In this document: in pieces, positions 51,770-64,000 of the stretch
Layout of the letters: each line of letters opens with the position of its first letter
How positions within the stretch are numbered: the first letter of the stretch is position 1
Assembly (NCBI GenBank): GCA_028583405.1
Contig: CM053252.1
Span: forward strand, 34,289,196-34,353,195
DNA: 64,000 nucleotides
Direction: 5' to 3'
Origin: Pogonophryne albipinna
Taxonomy: Eukaryota > Chordata > Actinopteri > Perciformes > Artedidraconidae
Program-made: the position numbers and the translations under genes
The notes under the pieces: model-generated
Told to the model about the DNA's origin: nothing
Databases searched by the model: none
Seen by the model: only the letters and a program-made list of their open reading frames with translations

Positions 51770-52275
51770 GTTAGTGATCTGTCGCCATGGCAACGGCATT
51801 TGATGAAACCCCATAATACGCTTAGATGTGTTGATGGCTGCATCGTTACCAAACCTGTGAAGTTTTGGGCCGTTTGGAGCATAGTATATTAATTGCTGGA
51901 CCATTAACCATTATCTGAAGTCTGGTGCTGTTTTGGCCCTTTTCGTAGGCGTTGCGAGAACATCGTGTTTTTTGGCGACGGATGCGTTTCCATGGAAATG
52001 GCTAAGGGTGAGATGTCAGATTTGACATCGAGCTGTTGAGGCATGGAGAGGTGATATACAGGTGAAGATTGGGGAACGATCGGACCGTGTCCTTTGGAGT
52101 TATAGCGGCATCGTGTTTTATGGCAAGGGATGCGTTGCCATAGTAACACCACATTATGTAACATCAGATTTGACGTAGAGCTGTTCAGGGCCACAGTGTT
52201 AACCATCATGTGATGTTTGGTGGCGTTCTGAGCATGTCAGTTGGAGTTATGACATCATCGTGTTCCATGATACAG
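51770..52275. repeat. Diverged tandem array, ~147-bp period
   Basis: CATCGTGTTTTTTGGCGACGGATGCGTT at 51961, CATCGTGTTTTATGGCAAGGGATGCGTT at 52109 and CATCGTGTTCCATG at 52256 are spaced 148 and 147 bp. Between them, GTCAGATTTGACATCGAGCTGTT and ATCAGATTTGACGTAGAGCTGTT, and TTAACCAT(T/C)AT elements, keep the same register. About 3.4 units, old and diverged. Short minus-strand frames across it are not judged genes. Confidence 0.6.
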
Positions 52276-52475
52276 GTGTTTGTGTTTGAGGTAACGTTGT
52301 TATCAAACACCTGTGCTTGAGCCCAGAGATCAAATCGAAATGTCAAGCGAGCGTCTGAGTCTGCTTTTTACATGTATGTACTTTCGGGTCAATAATGTGG
52401 CCTTTTTTTTACCTTTTTGTGAATAATTGTGCTTTAATTTTGAGATGAATAATTGAAATTGGTCGGTTACCTCAC

Positions 52476-52542
52476 TGAGAAGTTGGAGGTGTGGCTTCAT
52501 CTAACAGCTCACTGTACAGGTTCCTGACTCTTCCAGCACGCC
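52476..52542 (-). other. Isolated candidate coding exon, gene unknown
   Basis: On the minus strand an AATTATTGCAG acceptor is followed by 67 nt open in one phase (RAGRVRNLYSELLDEATPPT) up to a GTGAGG donor. The peptide looks protein-like, but I cannot assign it. No partner exons were found nearby. It may be chance or an exon of an upstream neighbour of BCAS3. Confidence 0.2.
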
Positions 52543-52699
52543 CTGCAATAATTAAAAATGTCTTGTAGACCTTTTGATGAACAATAGCAGTCATGATAAA
52601 AGTAAACCTGTGATTTGCCCGTTAAATGTTTGAATGATGATTTTTCATTAGTATTAACTTAATAATATATTAATAATAATTTTGGTAAAGCATTATATT

Positions 52700-52910
52700 A
52701 TTTGTATCAGAATCAGACACTTTATTTATCCCGGGGGAACAGTTTGTCAAAGGGTTTTGTGACAGTTTTAGAATAAAATAAAAACAAAATATTTGTGTAT
52801 ACACAAGAAGTAAAATGTATAATAAAAAGATAAAATAAGATATTATAATATGTATGTAATAACATAAAAAACAAAGAAAACATTTCCAATAAAATATTAA
52901 AACATAACTT
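52700..52910. repeat. Dispersed repeat fragment
   Basis: CAGAATCAGACACTTTATTTATCCCGGGGGAAC is a widespread fish retroelement-3'-end-like sequence (recognition by memory), followed by A-rich DNA. Confidence 0.45.
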
Positions 52911-53104
52911 TTTTTAAGATTATAACTTTTAGAAATCTATACTTTGTGTCATGGTGGCAGAGTGGATACTTCCTGTGAAGTGAGAGCTGAGAGGGATTTC
53001 ATAGTGTGCTCTCAGTCGTGGATCATAGATGCTCAGCCACCCCAGGGCAACACAGGGTATCAGGATGAACTACAGTCCAGGGGAGGGAGGCTGACATGTT
53101 TCTT

Positions 53105-53261
<157 letters not shown>

Positions 53262-53369
53262 TGGAGATCATGCATGTGTCGGGGCTATTAGTGGGAGGTG
53301 TGTGACTTGGGGGGTAGTAGTGGATGCGGTAGGGTAGATACTGAGGGATGATGTGTGTGTATGTTTGTG

Positions 53370-53731
<362 letters not shown>

Positions 53732-53759
53732 CTGAGGTAGCCATGCCCGCACTAGCAGA

Positions 53760-56700
53760 CTTTTGCTCTATTTCACTTTTGCATACACAATAACTGTCTC
53801 ACTCTTTCTCTCTCCCTCAAACACACACCAATCCTCAAAGGAAATTCTGCTTTGTGTTGCAGTAATGAGATTCTCACACACCCGCTCTTTTTTACCAGCC
53901 CAGGCCAATGAAGGGCAGGACTGAGCGAGTGAGAGGTTGGTGTTCACGTGTGTTCATGCATGTGTGCAGAGTTTGTGTGTTTGACAGCCGCAAATCAAAA
54001 CACCTTCTTCTGCTCCATCATCATCCAGTCTGAGAAAATGTATAGCAGAGAAGAGGATGGGATCTTGACGTCCTGTAATTAATAATTACAATCAAATAAA
54101 GAAACAACAACATGGCTTTTATTTGTTGCCTTTCTGTTTTTCTTTGTATGTGTGTGTCCATATCCATCACATGTCTGTGGTAAAAATGCCCTGGCCTTCA
54201 CCCAAGAACTGTCATTCTTGATCATGATAGTTAGGTATGGTGGAGGGGAAGGGTGTTTCACAGCAAAATTGCCATTTGTTCCTCGTTAGTCTCTCTATTT
54301 TCTGTCACAAATAGCAACGCCAGGCATTCTAGACAAAAGGGGTCAAAATATTGAGTTTTTGACTGAAACTGCCATATTATTCAACACAGATCATTATAAT
54401 TTATAGTTTTTAGCTAAAAGGTTTTATTTAGGATCCCCTGAGACACTGTTTAATAGTCATAGCTGACACTGGTACATGTTATGCATCTGTATTTGAAATC
54501 ATCAAAATCATACTGTACCATTTCAAGTTTATAATGAGTGTACTTTTCAAATTTGCTAAATTCATCTCACAACATCCACGTTTTTTAGCTGTCTTCTAGA
54601 TCAAATCACATTTTAAGTCCATCTGAGCAGTCCTAATATCCTCCTGTATATGTTTAAATCTCCACTTACCATCCATATTGGCTTTGAACGTTACTTCTTG
54701 ACATTTGGAAACATGGTGTTTCCTTGTCTTTCAGGCAGGTATTTGTTTCCATTAATTTCTGTACAGTATAACATCATGAAACATCATGTATGTGTTTCGA
54801 AAAAAAAGCCTGTAATATTGTATGTGTTCTGATTGCGACAGTAATGCAACTTTGAAAGTAACAAAATATGTTGATCGATGTGAGATGACCTAACGTAAAA
54901 CTGAACTAATTAAAAATGTTTTCATTTGAGCAGTTGATCAACTGACTAGGCCTACAGTGTGGTGTTAAAACAACAGAGCTTTTAGCATAGTCTATCTTTG
55001 CCTACTGGTGTTGATTTTTCAACCAGAAAACGTCATGTTACCAACCTTGTTTCCGGCAGCAGCAGCAAGGCGGCATAAAAGCTCTACAAAACCAATGCTA
55101 AGCTTCCTGCCGAGAAGCCAACAGCAGAAAGACACTGTCAGCAATAAAGCTAACGCCAAAAGCTAACGGCAGAAGCTAATAAAATAAGTGGAGCATTTAG
55201 AAGCTAAACAGCAAGATATCTTCCTCGGGCGACCAAAACAAAAAAACAATTGAATTTCCTTCCATCAAGTGCTCACAAACACAATTTCCTGTTTGCTAGC
55301 ATGTAGCCCTTTTACTTTTCAGTTTGTTTTGCTTCCCAAAATTGCAACAAAAATAAAAGATCTAAGAGTGCACGATCAATGGAAGTCAATGGCTGCCAAA
55401 TGGCATCATATTGATTTTATCTGTCTAGTGTATGTTGGATTTTCATGAAATATAAGAAATACATGGAGAAATAGCATACACAGTACACACTTGTTGGTCT
55501 TACATCAGAGCCAAGCTTTTCAATCCTACCGAGTATATGGCTGTGATAAAGTCACTCCATTCCCCTCCTCCTTCTATATTTCTTCCCCCTACTCTTCACA
55601 TGCAGTGGGGGGTGCGGAGGGTGCGCGTCATGGACGAGGCAGATTGTGCTTGTGTGTGTAAGGCCATGGTGTTAGCGGAGGAGGAGAGGGAGGCTGCCGC
55701 TTTGAGGATTCTGCCCACTCGCCTCGTCTCGCCTGCCTGGCTCTTTGAAGCTGTTCGATGACCGCACAGGGCAACATCACCGCAGGTGGGGGGGAGACTG
55801 GTGCATGGTGGTAGTGGTGGGGTACGGAAGCCTGTCATTTGTATACAGCTGTTTCTTTCATCTTGTCCAGCTCCACTCCTCCTCCTCCCACTCGTCTATC
55901 CCTTCCTCTACTCTCTGCTAGTCTATTCATCTGTTGCTCTGCTCCATCTCCAAGACTCCTTAAAGCTCTTTAAGGAAGTTGCAGCAAGGCACCCAGGCCT
56001 GCAGCCAGGTGAGCTGGAACATGTTGCAGGAAGAGGAAATAAATGTGAAAGTTGCCGATACAATGGCTGTCATTGAGATCAAACAAAACCGTGCTTTTAA
56101 AGACGGGTGCATTTTTCCAAGCACTGCCCTACTCATTCTTATTTTCAGCCTAGGATTCTTTTCATATCAACCTGTGAATTTATATCGCTTTTTATCATTG
56201 ATTAATTGCAAAAAAAGTATTTGATGCAGCTGTTCTGTCACTTTGCCATACAAGCACGGGTAGACAAAGTCAAAGAAAGAAAACAATGCCAGAATTACTA
56301 TTTCAATAATATGACTAGCAAATAATACATACATCATATGAAGACCTTTTCTGAATTGTACACAAATAGCTTACACATGCTGAAAGGCCAGTTATTTATG
56401 CAGATCCCAATGTTCATGCAAGCAGTTCACTCTGACTGTCTTACAGTTTTAATGCTCTGTTGATTCAGTTATATACTGAACAGTTACCAAATAACAATTG
56501 TCTATGACATAGAAAACAAAATCTGTCAATTTTTGTCTATTTTAACAAACATCCTTATTGTCTGTGAACTAAATAAATAATAAAACACAGTCCTAGCGTC
56601 CAATCCCCTCTGTTCTCACGGTAACACAGAGACCACATGTGACTTGACGTGTTGCTACATCAATTAGCAGCAATTAACACCAGCCCACTGAGCACCTGCG

Positions 56701-57800
56701 TTTGGAGCTCTGGCATCTGGGTTGCATTATCAGAAGTATGTTGTTGTATTATCATAATAAGTGCTGAAACACTGACTCCATCCCGCTGGGCTCTTGTCTG
56801 TCCCAGGAGGGCCTCAGTGTGTCTCTTTTCCAGCTGAAGTGTTTTTTTGTATCATAAAAAATGTCATGCCAAACCCATCAATCCAAATCATTTAACATAC
56901 CTCACTTGCTTTAAAGGCCACCTACACATCAGTCAAACATCTATTCTCTATTCCTCTGCTCCTACATGAATGAGTTCCACCACCTCAGTGCTCTCGGCCG
57001 GCCATGTTGTTGTAAATGATTGTTTTGCATTGAGTTTCCTGAGTACCATGGACGAATTGAGAGACTGCTCTATACAAACAGGCTGAGTGGTTGTTATTTC
57101 AGTGGTGACGCCCGGCTCACCAGACACAGACGGCAGCATATCGATCGGCTGTCGCTGAGAATGCAAAGCAGCAGTCTGAAGGAGACACTAGAAAGACAGG
57201 CAGCTCGTGGAGGCGAGAGAAGCTCATGTAAAGCAAGAGCAAGAAAGGCGGGGAGGTTTGAGAAGTGTGGTGGAGAATACTGACTTGTAAAGAAAGGAGT
57301 TCAGTCAGAAATTGAAAATATTTTGAGGTAGAAATCCTGATTTAGTCTTGAAGGTCTGCATCACTGATCCACTGTGATGAACCTGCATAATGTAGGAAAC
57401 ATCTAAATTAAACGAATAAGGCTCATAGTCATGCCATATACATGTTGAAGTTGTAATTGGTTGTTGCATTTCAGTTTTAATTGACAATATAACGGATGCG
57501 GTATAATGTGATCTTACGTTCTTATTACATAGATGATGTTAGCACAGCCACCTAGCTATTCTGACTAATGAATGACAATGCTTACATTGTGGCATAAGCC
57601 ATGTTTTCCGGCATATTGAATGAAGGGATATTTTTCACTATGATCTATTCTCTGACACTCTGAAATGAAAACATGTGTATTTATTAATAACACCTGATTA
57701 TTGGTTTAAAAAAAAGGCTTATGCCACTGAAGCTTGATTCGTATGCTGCTGTTTCAGTTGTTAAAAAACAATTGAAACGAATCAGGGTCCAATTCATGAG
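53760..57800. other. Intergenic stretch, no gene recognised
   Basis: Ordinary AT-rich DNA with GC-richer patches at 55.55-56.05 and 56.65-57.28 kb that hold short open frames on both strands. None has a motif I recognise or convincing splice-linked partners. Confidence 0.5.
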
Positions 57801-58198
57801 GTCATCACTACACTCAGGGGCGGCGGGTACTGTAGGCGAGGGAAGGCTATGCCTTCCCAAATATTTCTGTCACTGCATCCTGGTAAAATAAAAATATAAT
57901 GTATAATGTTTGTGTCTTTGACATTAGCGCTGCTATGCAGCCACCAGTCCCCTGTAGGCCTACTGCGAAGCCAGTTCAACATATCCTGGATATTGAGTTA
58001 TCTTAACTAACCCTAACAAACGAGATCTCGCTAAGCGGTCATACGACGCTGGTTATCAACTCGGTAAATCAAGCCAGAGTTTCTAGGCTTGTTTGAGACG
58101 CGTTGCGGCTCGCCTCGAAAGTAGACGAGAATAGCCGATCGCAGCCGGGGGAGGTCTCAAAAAGCTCGCCTGAATTCGTCGGACAGCTCAGAGTCGGC

Positions 58199-58243
58199 TT
58201 CTTCTTCTTCTTCTTCTTCTTCTTCTTCTTCTTCTTCTTCTTT
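58199..58243. repeat. (CTT)n microsatellite
   Basis: About 15 CTT units. They generate poly-Phe and poly-Lys/Arg chance frames. Confidence 0.97.
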
Positions 58244-58394
58244 CGGTTTTTTGGCAGATTGCAAACAACTTTAAGGTGCATACCGCCACCTCCGGAGTCG
58301 GCTTGACTCGGTTTGCATTTATAAAGAATGCACACAAGTGTTTAATCGTTAATGTCAGATATGTACTAAGTAAATACATGTGTTCCTGCTCAAG

Positions 58395-59800
58395 ATTAGA
58401 TTCAACTTTATTGTTATTGCACATATTACAGGTACTGAGACAACGAAATGCAGTTCAGCTTCTAACCAGGTGCAACAAGCAGTGAAGTGAAAAGTAATGT
58501 ACACAATAGACAGAATAAAATATAGAATGAATTGAATGATGAATAAACAGTGAGGGGTATGAATACACTAGATATCAGCCTGTGAGCAGCAGTGGCGAGC
58601 CGTCAGGGCCCTCTAGGCCCTCTGTGAGGGCCTAAGATATTCTAAAAAATAATATTTGAAAACATTAAAAAAAACATTTAAAAAAAATATATTTTTTTAC
58701 ATATTTTTTTGTTGTTACATTTTTCATTAGTTTTACCAAAATAACTTGATTTAATTGTATTTAAAATAACATTTCCAAATAAATAAATCCTTCGAATCTG
58801 CCTGTTCAGTTTCTGTTGGAATGTGAAGGGTTAAATGCCGTCTCTGCGAGTTATGTGAAGACGGGAGAGCGTGTTGGTCCCTCTCTACATTCACAGAGGG
58901 ACCGCTATAGTAACTCAACGAGAGAGTAATGTCAAATGACAGTACAATTGACCAATCATATCTTCCCTCTAAATGGGCGGGCTTTATTTTCGCGGACTTT
59001 ATGACAAGTTCCGCCCGCTGTGAGGTCTATGCAAGTGGTGCAGTGACGCGTCCTAAAACCCGGAAGTAAGCTGCGCTCGGATTCCCTCGACAGAAAGCAA
59101 TGGGATTTCTCCATAGGATTTTGGAAAATAGCTGGAAATAATGTCTGTGGAAAACGAACCTGTTAGATAAATGCACGTTTTGTTCAGCCGGATAATATCC
59201 ACATGTCTACCCTACTTTTATTATTTTTGAATCATAAATCTAATCAATAGATTTATGATGGATAGATTTATGATTAGTATAAGTTCGTTCATGATGGCTC
59301 ACTTCAGTGAGAGTCATGACATCGTTTGCAAAATTATTAACCGAGTCATTTTCAAGATTGAGTTACAATGATAAACTGGAGTGGCAAAGGATCAGCTGAA
59401 TGACCCGCAAGTGCTTCATCCAGAAGGACAGGAGGATGGACTTAGTGTTTAAGTGATTTGATCATCAAAGGTAGGCCTAAGTCATTTTCAATGCGGGCCG
59501 CCGTGCCGACTTAATTCATTTGTAATTGTTGCTTGGCTGTGGGTGCCCTGTCATGATAGGTGTTTATATAAATGGTGTTGTTCTGTGTGGTAGAGGGTCG
59601 CTGTCATTGATGCGTTTTGCACCCCGGGCCGCTGTTTTGATATTCCGCTGAAGTATACACTGTGACGTAATAACGTCACGGCTCGCCACTGGTGAGCAGT
59701 ATCAACAGTGTGTATGAATTATGCTAAGATATATAAAGTATGAAAACGGTAAGCAGTGCAATTATAGTATAAAATATATAGATATTAATTTCATGATGAT
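58395..59800. repeat. Dispersed repeat split by the 58590 hAT insertion
   Basis: TTCAACTTTATTGTTATTGCACATATTACAGG starts at 58399 and runs to 58589; the same type of A-rich 3'-end-like sequence resumes at 59700 (AAGTATGAAAACGGTAAGC). The hAT element between has its 8-bp duplication exactly at the break. Confidence 0.5.
58590..59691 (+). mobile_element. hAT element with perfect 8-bp target duplication (innermost)
   Basis: 14-bp terminal inverted repeats CAGTGGCGAGCCGT / ACGGCTCGCCACTG, flanked by identical GTGAGCAG at 58582-58589 and 59692-59699. 1102 bp, no transposase, so non-autonomous. CAGTGGCG-type ends are typical of hAT elements. A smaller inverted repeat ATCATAAATCT / AGATTTATGAT lies near 59231-59264. 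Confidence 0.92.
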
Positions 59801-60166
59801 AAACATTGTGGAACAATGATGAAAAATGTGAACGGAAGGGGCGACGTAAAACTGACACAAAACAACAACAAACTTTTGCCGAGCCAATTGGAGAGTTTCA
59901 CCAGCAGCACGTGGTAAAAACCACCAATGAGCGCTCAGCTCGAGATACCAGCGAGTCGTTTCCCATCAAGCATTTTGCTTCCGCAGCCCGTGGAGAGGAA
60001 CTGCGCCGCCTCGCCGCGCCTCGCTCTCAAGGCTGCGGGCGTCTTTGTCCCGCGAGATTTCAACGTCTCCAGAGCAAGTCTGACAAAATGACTAACCATA
60101 ATGCAACGCACTAGCAAGACGTTGATCGCAACTGCGCAGGTCTCGCTTGTCTCAAACAAGCCTAGG

Positions 60167-61210
60167 CTGCAGTCGAATAGTCCATTTAGCTTAGGAACCT
60201 TCCTAACGGAGTGAAATGACCCGGAAGTCCCTCAGTGGCAGCCATGACAAGTGCCATTCGAATTCTCTAGATGATAGGAAAGGAGGTTTCAAACTTCCTT
60301 TATAACCTCCTTTAGCTTAGGAACCACTGGACCTCCCAAACCGAAAGGAGAGGAGAAAATGCTGCCCCACAATGCCTTGCAGCCGCAGCATTTGACGTCA
60401 CACAACAGTCGGCCTCATTCATCGAAACAATCGATTATGACGGAGAAATGATATCATGAAAGTTACGGTGCTTATTAAGCATTTTAAAACGTATGTGGTA
60501 ACTTGCCAAAGTGCTTTGTTCTGAACGTTCATCAGTATTATAATCAAAAAGAGAAATATGAACGTTAGTTTTTACTGAAATGATCAAATAAAGTCAACAT
60601 TTCACTGAACTGTGTGGGGTTTGTTCAACTTTTAAAAGATGTTTGAATGGTGATATACACAGTGATAGGTGTTAAGGACTAACGTTTATAATAAATACAT
60701 TTGTATTGATTTTAAGATCTTTTCATAGTTCATACAATCATACGTATTGGGATCATTTGTATTAAGGTGGACCGGAGGGAGAGGGTGACGAGCATAAGTT
60801 TCACTTTCCTTTTTTATTTCAATTCCAACTTTGGTCATGAAGAATATGTTTCTCTGTTGTCCACGTTCATAAAGCATAAAGCAACAGCATCAGAGCACGG
60901 TGCAGAGTCTCTAGATGAGTCAGTCGTTCTTATTAAACATCCATGTTGTAGTCCGCTGTATAGAAAACTGTAGTTTCCATAGTTTCCCCACAGCAGCAGA
61001 CGCACATTCATGACGTCCGCTGATGCATCATAAACACGTCGAATAGTGAAAGTGCAGTCGGATTCTCTAAAGCACCCCAGTCTCTTCTCCTAAATCCTTT
61101 TGAATTCTCCTATCCACTATCTCTTAACCGCGTGACGTTTCAATCAGAGGTCAAGGAATAGGAGATAGGGTTAGAATTTAGGAGCTGATTTTTAAACTAT
61201 CCGAAGGCAA
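60167..61210 (+). mobile_element. Possible further element in the nest
   Basis: The left part TCGAATAGTCCATTTAGCTTAGGAACCTTCCTAAC weakly mirrors the complement of the right part, TCGGATAGTTTAAAAATCAGCTCCTAAATTCTAAC (about 61204-61170). TTTAGCTTAGGAACC is repeated inside at 60312. Ends and target site are not fixed. Confidence 0.35.
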
Positions 61211-62724
61211 CCCTACTCTCTCCAGCTGAGAGCGCGTTCATGTGAAAGGGGCGGGGTTAGAAACATTTGACCAATCACAAACAGGGACAAGTGTACTGAC
61301 AACACAGCATCATACTTCATTAATGAAAAGTAAACTAATATTAGACAAGTATGAACTTTAAACATCCATGATTTAAACATATAATCCAGGATACAAGCCA
61401 CATAGTTGCACCTGCAAGGTGAATATAGAACAACTGGTTAAAAAATAAATAAACTACAGAGTGTTTGAAAGTGTAACAGTTTTATGATATCACTGCCCCA
61501 TCTAAGACACGAGTGGATCTGACTTTAATTACATTTGAGTTGAGTGTTTCGTCAACTTAATGTGTTGCTTAAAATAATACTTCTGCATAGGCTATGTGAC
61601 ACTGTGAGTGTTGCACGGCCAGATACGGCTGGAGAAGCTGACTCAGATAAGGACATATATGATATATTATGATATTATATGATCGATGATCTGATTGATG
61701 ATGTGATATGAATGATAAGTGCGACACGTCGGCGTCTTCTCTGCATACGGCAGTTTAAACTGTATTTCCTTTAACCTGTAATGTAACTTGATAGATTTAA
61801 ACTCCGCACACTGAGCTCTGATTGGTCAGCAGGCGGTGCTTTCACTGAGAGTTGATCTCGGTTGATCTCTTATCTATAGACGCCGGAGGCAGGCAGCGTC
61901 AGGTAAAAAAAGTGATTTAGCCTTCCCAAACCTGAGCCTCACGCGCCGCCTATAACAACACGTCTAGGAGGTGAACGCACACAAAGATGAGCTCTGACTT
62001 CTCAAACATCAGCAGCGTTCTGTTTACTTTGCCCTGTAACTGTAAAACATGTTCCTACTTTCCTGATGTCTCATCTAGGTTTGTCTTTTGATTACACTCA
62101 TGGCTGGCTCGCCAACATATCTACAGTAGCATCCACAGAATTATGTCACACAATCCCAATCTGGTGCTACACATTTAATTAAGATTCTCTGTGTTTAGGT
62201 CACAAATCTTTCGTTTAGATCACTATAATATGTAATATTCTGACAAAGAAGGCCTTAAAAGCTGTTACTGAGTAAAAATGACCTATGAAAAGGTAAGTAT
62301 CAAAATAAGATTCAACATATAATGCAAACCCTTTTAAAGATAATGAAATAATACTTTAATGTTATTACAGATAATGTAATGTGATTGTTATTGTCAGAAG
62401 GCATTGATTCAGGTTTTTAACTCCTTTTCAAAGCTCGATATCATTTTGTCACTGTCTTGTAATACAATTTGTTACATGCTGAAATGTAAGTCTTGATAGT
62501 GAGTGGAATTATTCAATTAAAGGTACTGTAATACTAAACTGTAATTGATCTTATCTTATCTACATAGGCAGGTATAGCGATGACAGTGATTTTTCATCTT
62601 TAAGTCTACGTTTTTTTGGCAAGCATTACAGGCTGTCAGGATCTCGACAAACTGATGAACCCAAAAGCACGACCCAGAGACAAAGTCTTGAATATAAAAG
62701 AAAATGTAATTTTAATTTCACAGA

Positions 62725-64000
62725 TCAGAGGCCTCATTTATAAAGGGATATACGCAAAAAAAATGGCGTACGCCAGTTTCTACGCAATGTTTGCGATTTA
62801 TATAATACTAACTTGACGGGAAAACGTGCGGTCCTCCACACAAACTCTAACCCATGCGTACGCACTAAGCACAACAACGGGAGAGACGAGAAACTGCGAC
62901 ACCGTTGGCAGAAGGAAGAATGGAGAGAAATATGTGGAAATAATACCATAAATAAAATGTTACCTCTCATTCATCATATATGAATAATTCATTTTCAAAC
63001 ATTGATTAAAGCTGATCTTAAAATGATTAAACAAACGCCTGTTTGAGACTCCTCAGTGCACACAAAAACATAACTTGGAGAAATAAATAAATATGGATAT
63101 GTTATTTAAAACCACCTCGAATATGTTGTGTTAATGTTATGAAATGTTTTCTCATAAATGATGCGGTTTTGCATTTCTAGGTTGTACGAGCATGGTTTTA
63201 TATACTACCATGTTTAAACATGTTTTATGCCGTTTGCTAAGACTTGATAAGTCGCTCGTAAAACACAGGAGGTATGGAAACTAAGAACACCATATGTGGT
63301 AAATTGTACAGCTAATATAACACAACACATTAGTTGTATTTCCTTTAACTGGTGGATATAGAGTTGCTGCAGTGGAGACGCTGCGCACAGCTGATCGACA
63401 GCTGATCGACAGCTGGGACACAAACCACCAAATACGAAAACATAATTCAGATCCAGTCGTCATGACTCCACTCCGGGAGGATTCCCCGATCATTTCTTAC
63501 AGTCTCTCATCAAGGAGGTGTCTCCTGTCCCCGGTACAAACACACTGCCTGAGGAAGGCTATGTGTATTTTTTTTGTCATTAACCTTTTTCGGACCACTT
63601 ATTTATTTATTTTGGTGACGATCCGACCTCCATGCTGCTACTCTGGTTCAAAAGGCATCCACCAAACAATATGATTTATCTCCACCTCCCCAAAATAACC
63701 AAAATCTGACACGGTGTGAGAAGTCTTTTGTAGCTGTTCTGTCGTCATTTCCTGCGATCTTCTTCATAAAGTCAGTCAGAATGAATGAATGGGCGTTTCT
63801 TTGACTATTTATAGGCAAATATGGGCGTTACGTGAAGCCCGCAAAAGCTGCACCGCATTTCGAGTCAGTTGTGATTTATAAAGGGAAACCAGCGTAGGAA
63901 GTGCTGTACACACTTTCCTCGCCGGTACGCAATGTTTGGTGAATCGGAAAATGTCGGAAAATTTCTGTACCTATTTTTGGGATTTCTACTACGTAAGCAA
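62725..64000 (-). mobile_element. 1.3-kb terminal-inverted-repeat DNA element, copy 2 (cut by window end)
   Basis: Begins TCAGAGGCCTCATTTATAAAG and follows the complement of 24127-22870 closely to the window end (GGATTTCTACTACGTAAGCAA). Differences are scattered substitutions and small indels, including one extra CAGCTGATCGA unit near 63395-63412. The far terminus lies beyond position 64000. Confidence 0.75.

Larger units (their letters stand above)
58083..60165 (+). mobile_element. Second-level inserted element (CTAG-flanked inverted repeats)
   Basis: CTAGGCTTGTTTGAGAC at 58083-58099 is the exact complement of GTCTCAAACAAGCCTAG at 60149-60165. The palindromic CTAG could be a 4-bp target duplication around 13-bp inverted repeats GCTTGTTTGAGAC. 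The interior is GC-rich (CGCGTTGCGGCTCGCC, GCGCCGCCTCGCCGCGCC) but interrupted by the hAT element at 58590. Class unknown. Confidence 0.55.
57815..61954 (+). mobile_element. Possible outer hAT-like element of a transposon nest
   Basis: The left end CAGGGGCGGCGGGT...GGGAAGGCTA and the complement of the right end, TATAGGCGGCGCGT...GGGAAGGCTA, form an inverted pair. Flanking 8-mers ACTACACT (57807-57814) and ACAACACG (61955-61962) match at 6 of 8. Most of its 4.1 kb is later insertions (58083-60165 and probably 60167-61210). No transposase was seen. Confidence 0.45.

Noticed and set aside
55537..56076. Open frames in a GC-richer patch
   Set aside because: Frames on both strands overlap, none shows a motif, and start and stop positions look accidental.
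58069..58424. Poly-Lys, poly-Arg and poly-Phe frames
   Set aside because: Products of the (CTT)n repeat.

Overview
This window is vertebrate nuclear DNA, almost certainly from a ray-finned (teleost) fish. It is AT-rich, has short exons with GT-AG introns, dense (GT)n/(CA)n microsatellites, L2-type LINE 3' ends, hAT elements with 8-bp target duplications and TTAA-flanked MITEs. There is no bacterial or viral gene organisation, and most open frames are chance frames or translated dinucleotide repeats.

The one gene I can identify is the 5' part of BCAS3 on the minus strand. Twelve coding exons lie between 44047 (start codon) and 4323. Every junction is GT/AG, all phases match, and joined they encode about 358 residues collinear with the N-terminal WD40/beta-propeller part of BCAS3. 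The rest of the protein must lie to the left of the window, in the direction of transcription. A TATA-less promoter-like segment with CCAAT and GC boxes lies at about 45.16-45.23 kb, with one or two possible 5' UTR exons between it and the first coding exon.

Layout: 1-1.1 kb, possible fragment of a minus-strand retroelement; 1.1-2.64 kb, a 5'-truncated L2 LINE with a (TTGA)n tail; 3-44 kb, BCAS3 exons and introns carrying MITEs, hAT relics, a second L2 fragment (30.9-31.8 kb) and long CA/GT repeats, some of them right beside exons; 40.6-42.2 kb, a hAT element with a perfect 8-bp duplication that has swallowed a TTAA-type MITE, which itself contains a hairpin and a (GT)n tract; 45-64 kb, no recognised gene but a decayed retroelement with an SGNH-hydrolase-like motif (46.6-47.3 kb), a 147-bp-period tandem array (51.8-52.3 kb), a nest of transposons (57.8-62 kb) and the second copy of a 1.3-kb terminal-inverted-repeat element (62.7 kb to the window end) whose first copy is at 22.8 kb in the opposite orientation.

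I see no novel multi-gene system. The most informative signals are the layered transposon insertions, CA repeats hugging BCAS3 exons, and several non-repeat-looking intronic blocks that may be conserved regulatory DNA of the TBX2/TBX4 neighbourhood. That last idea is inference.
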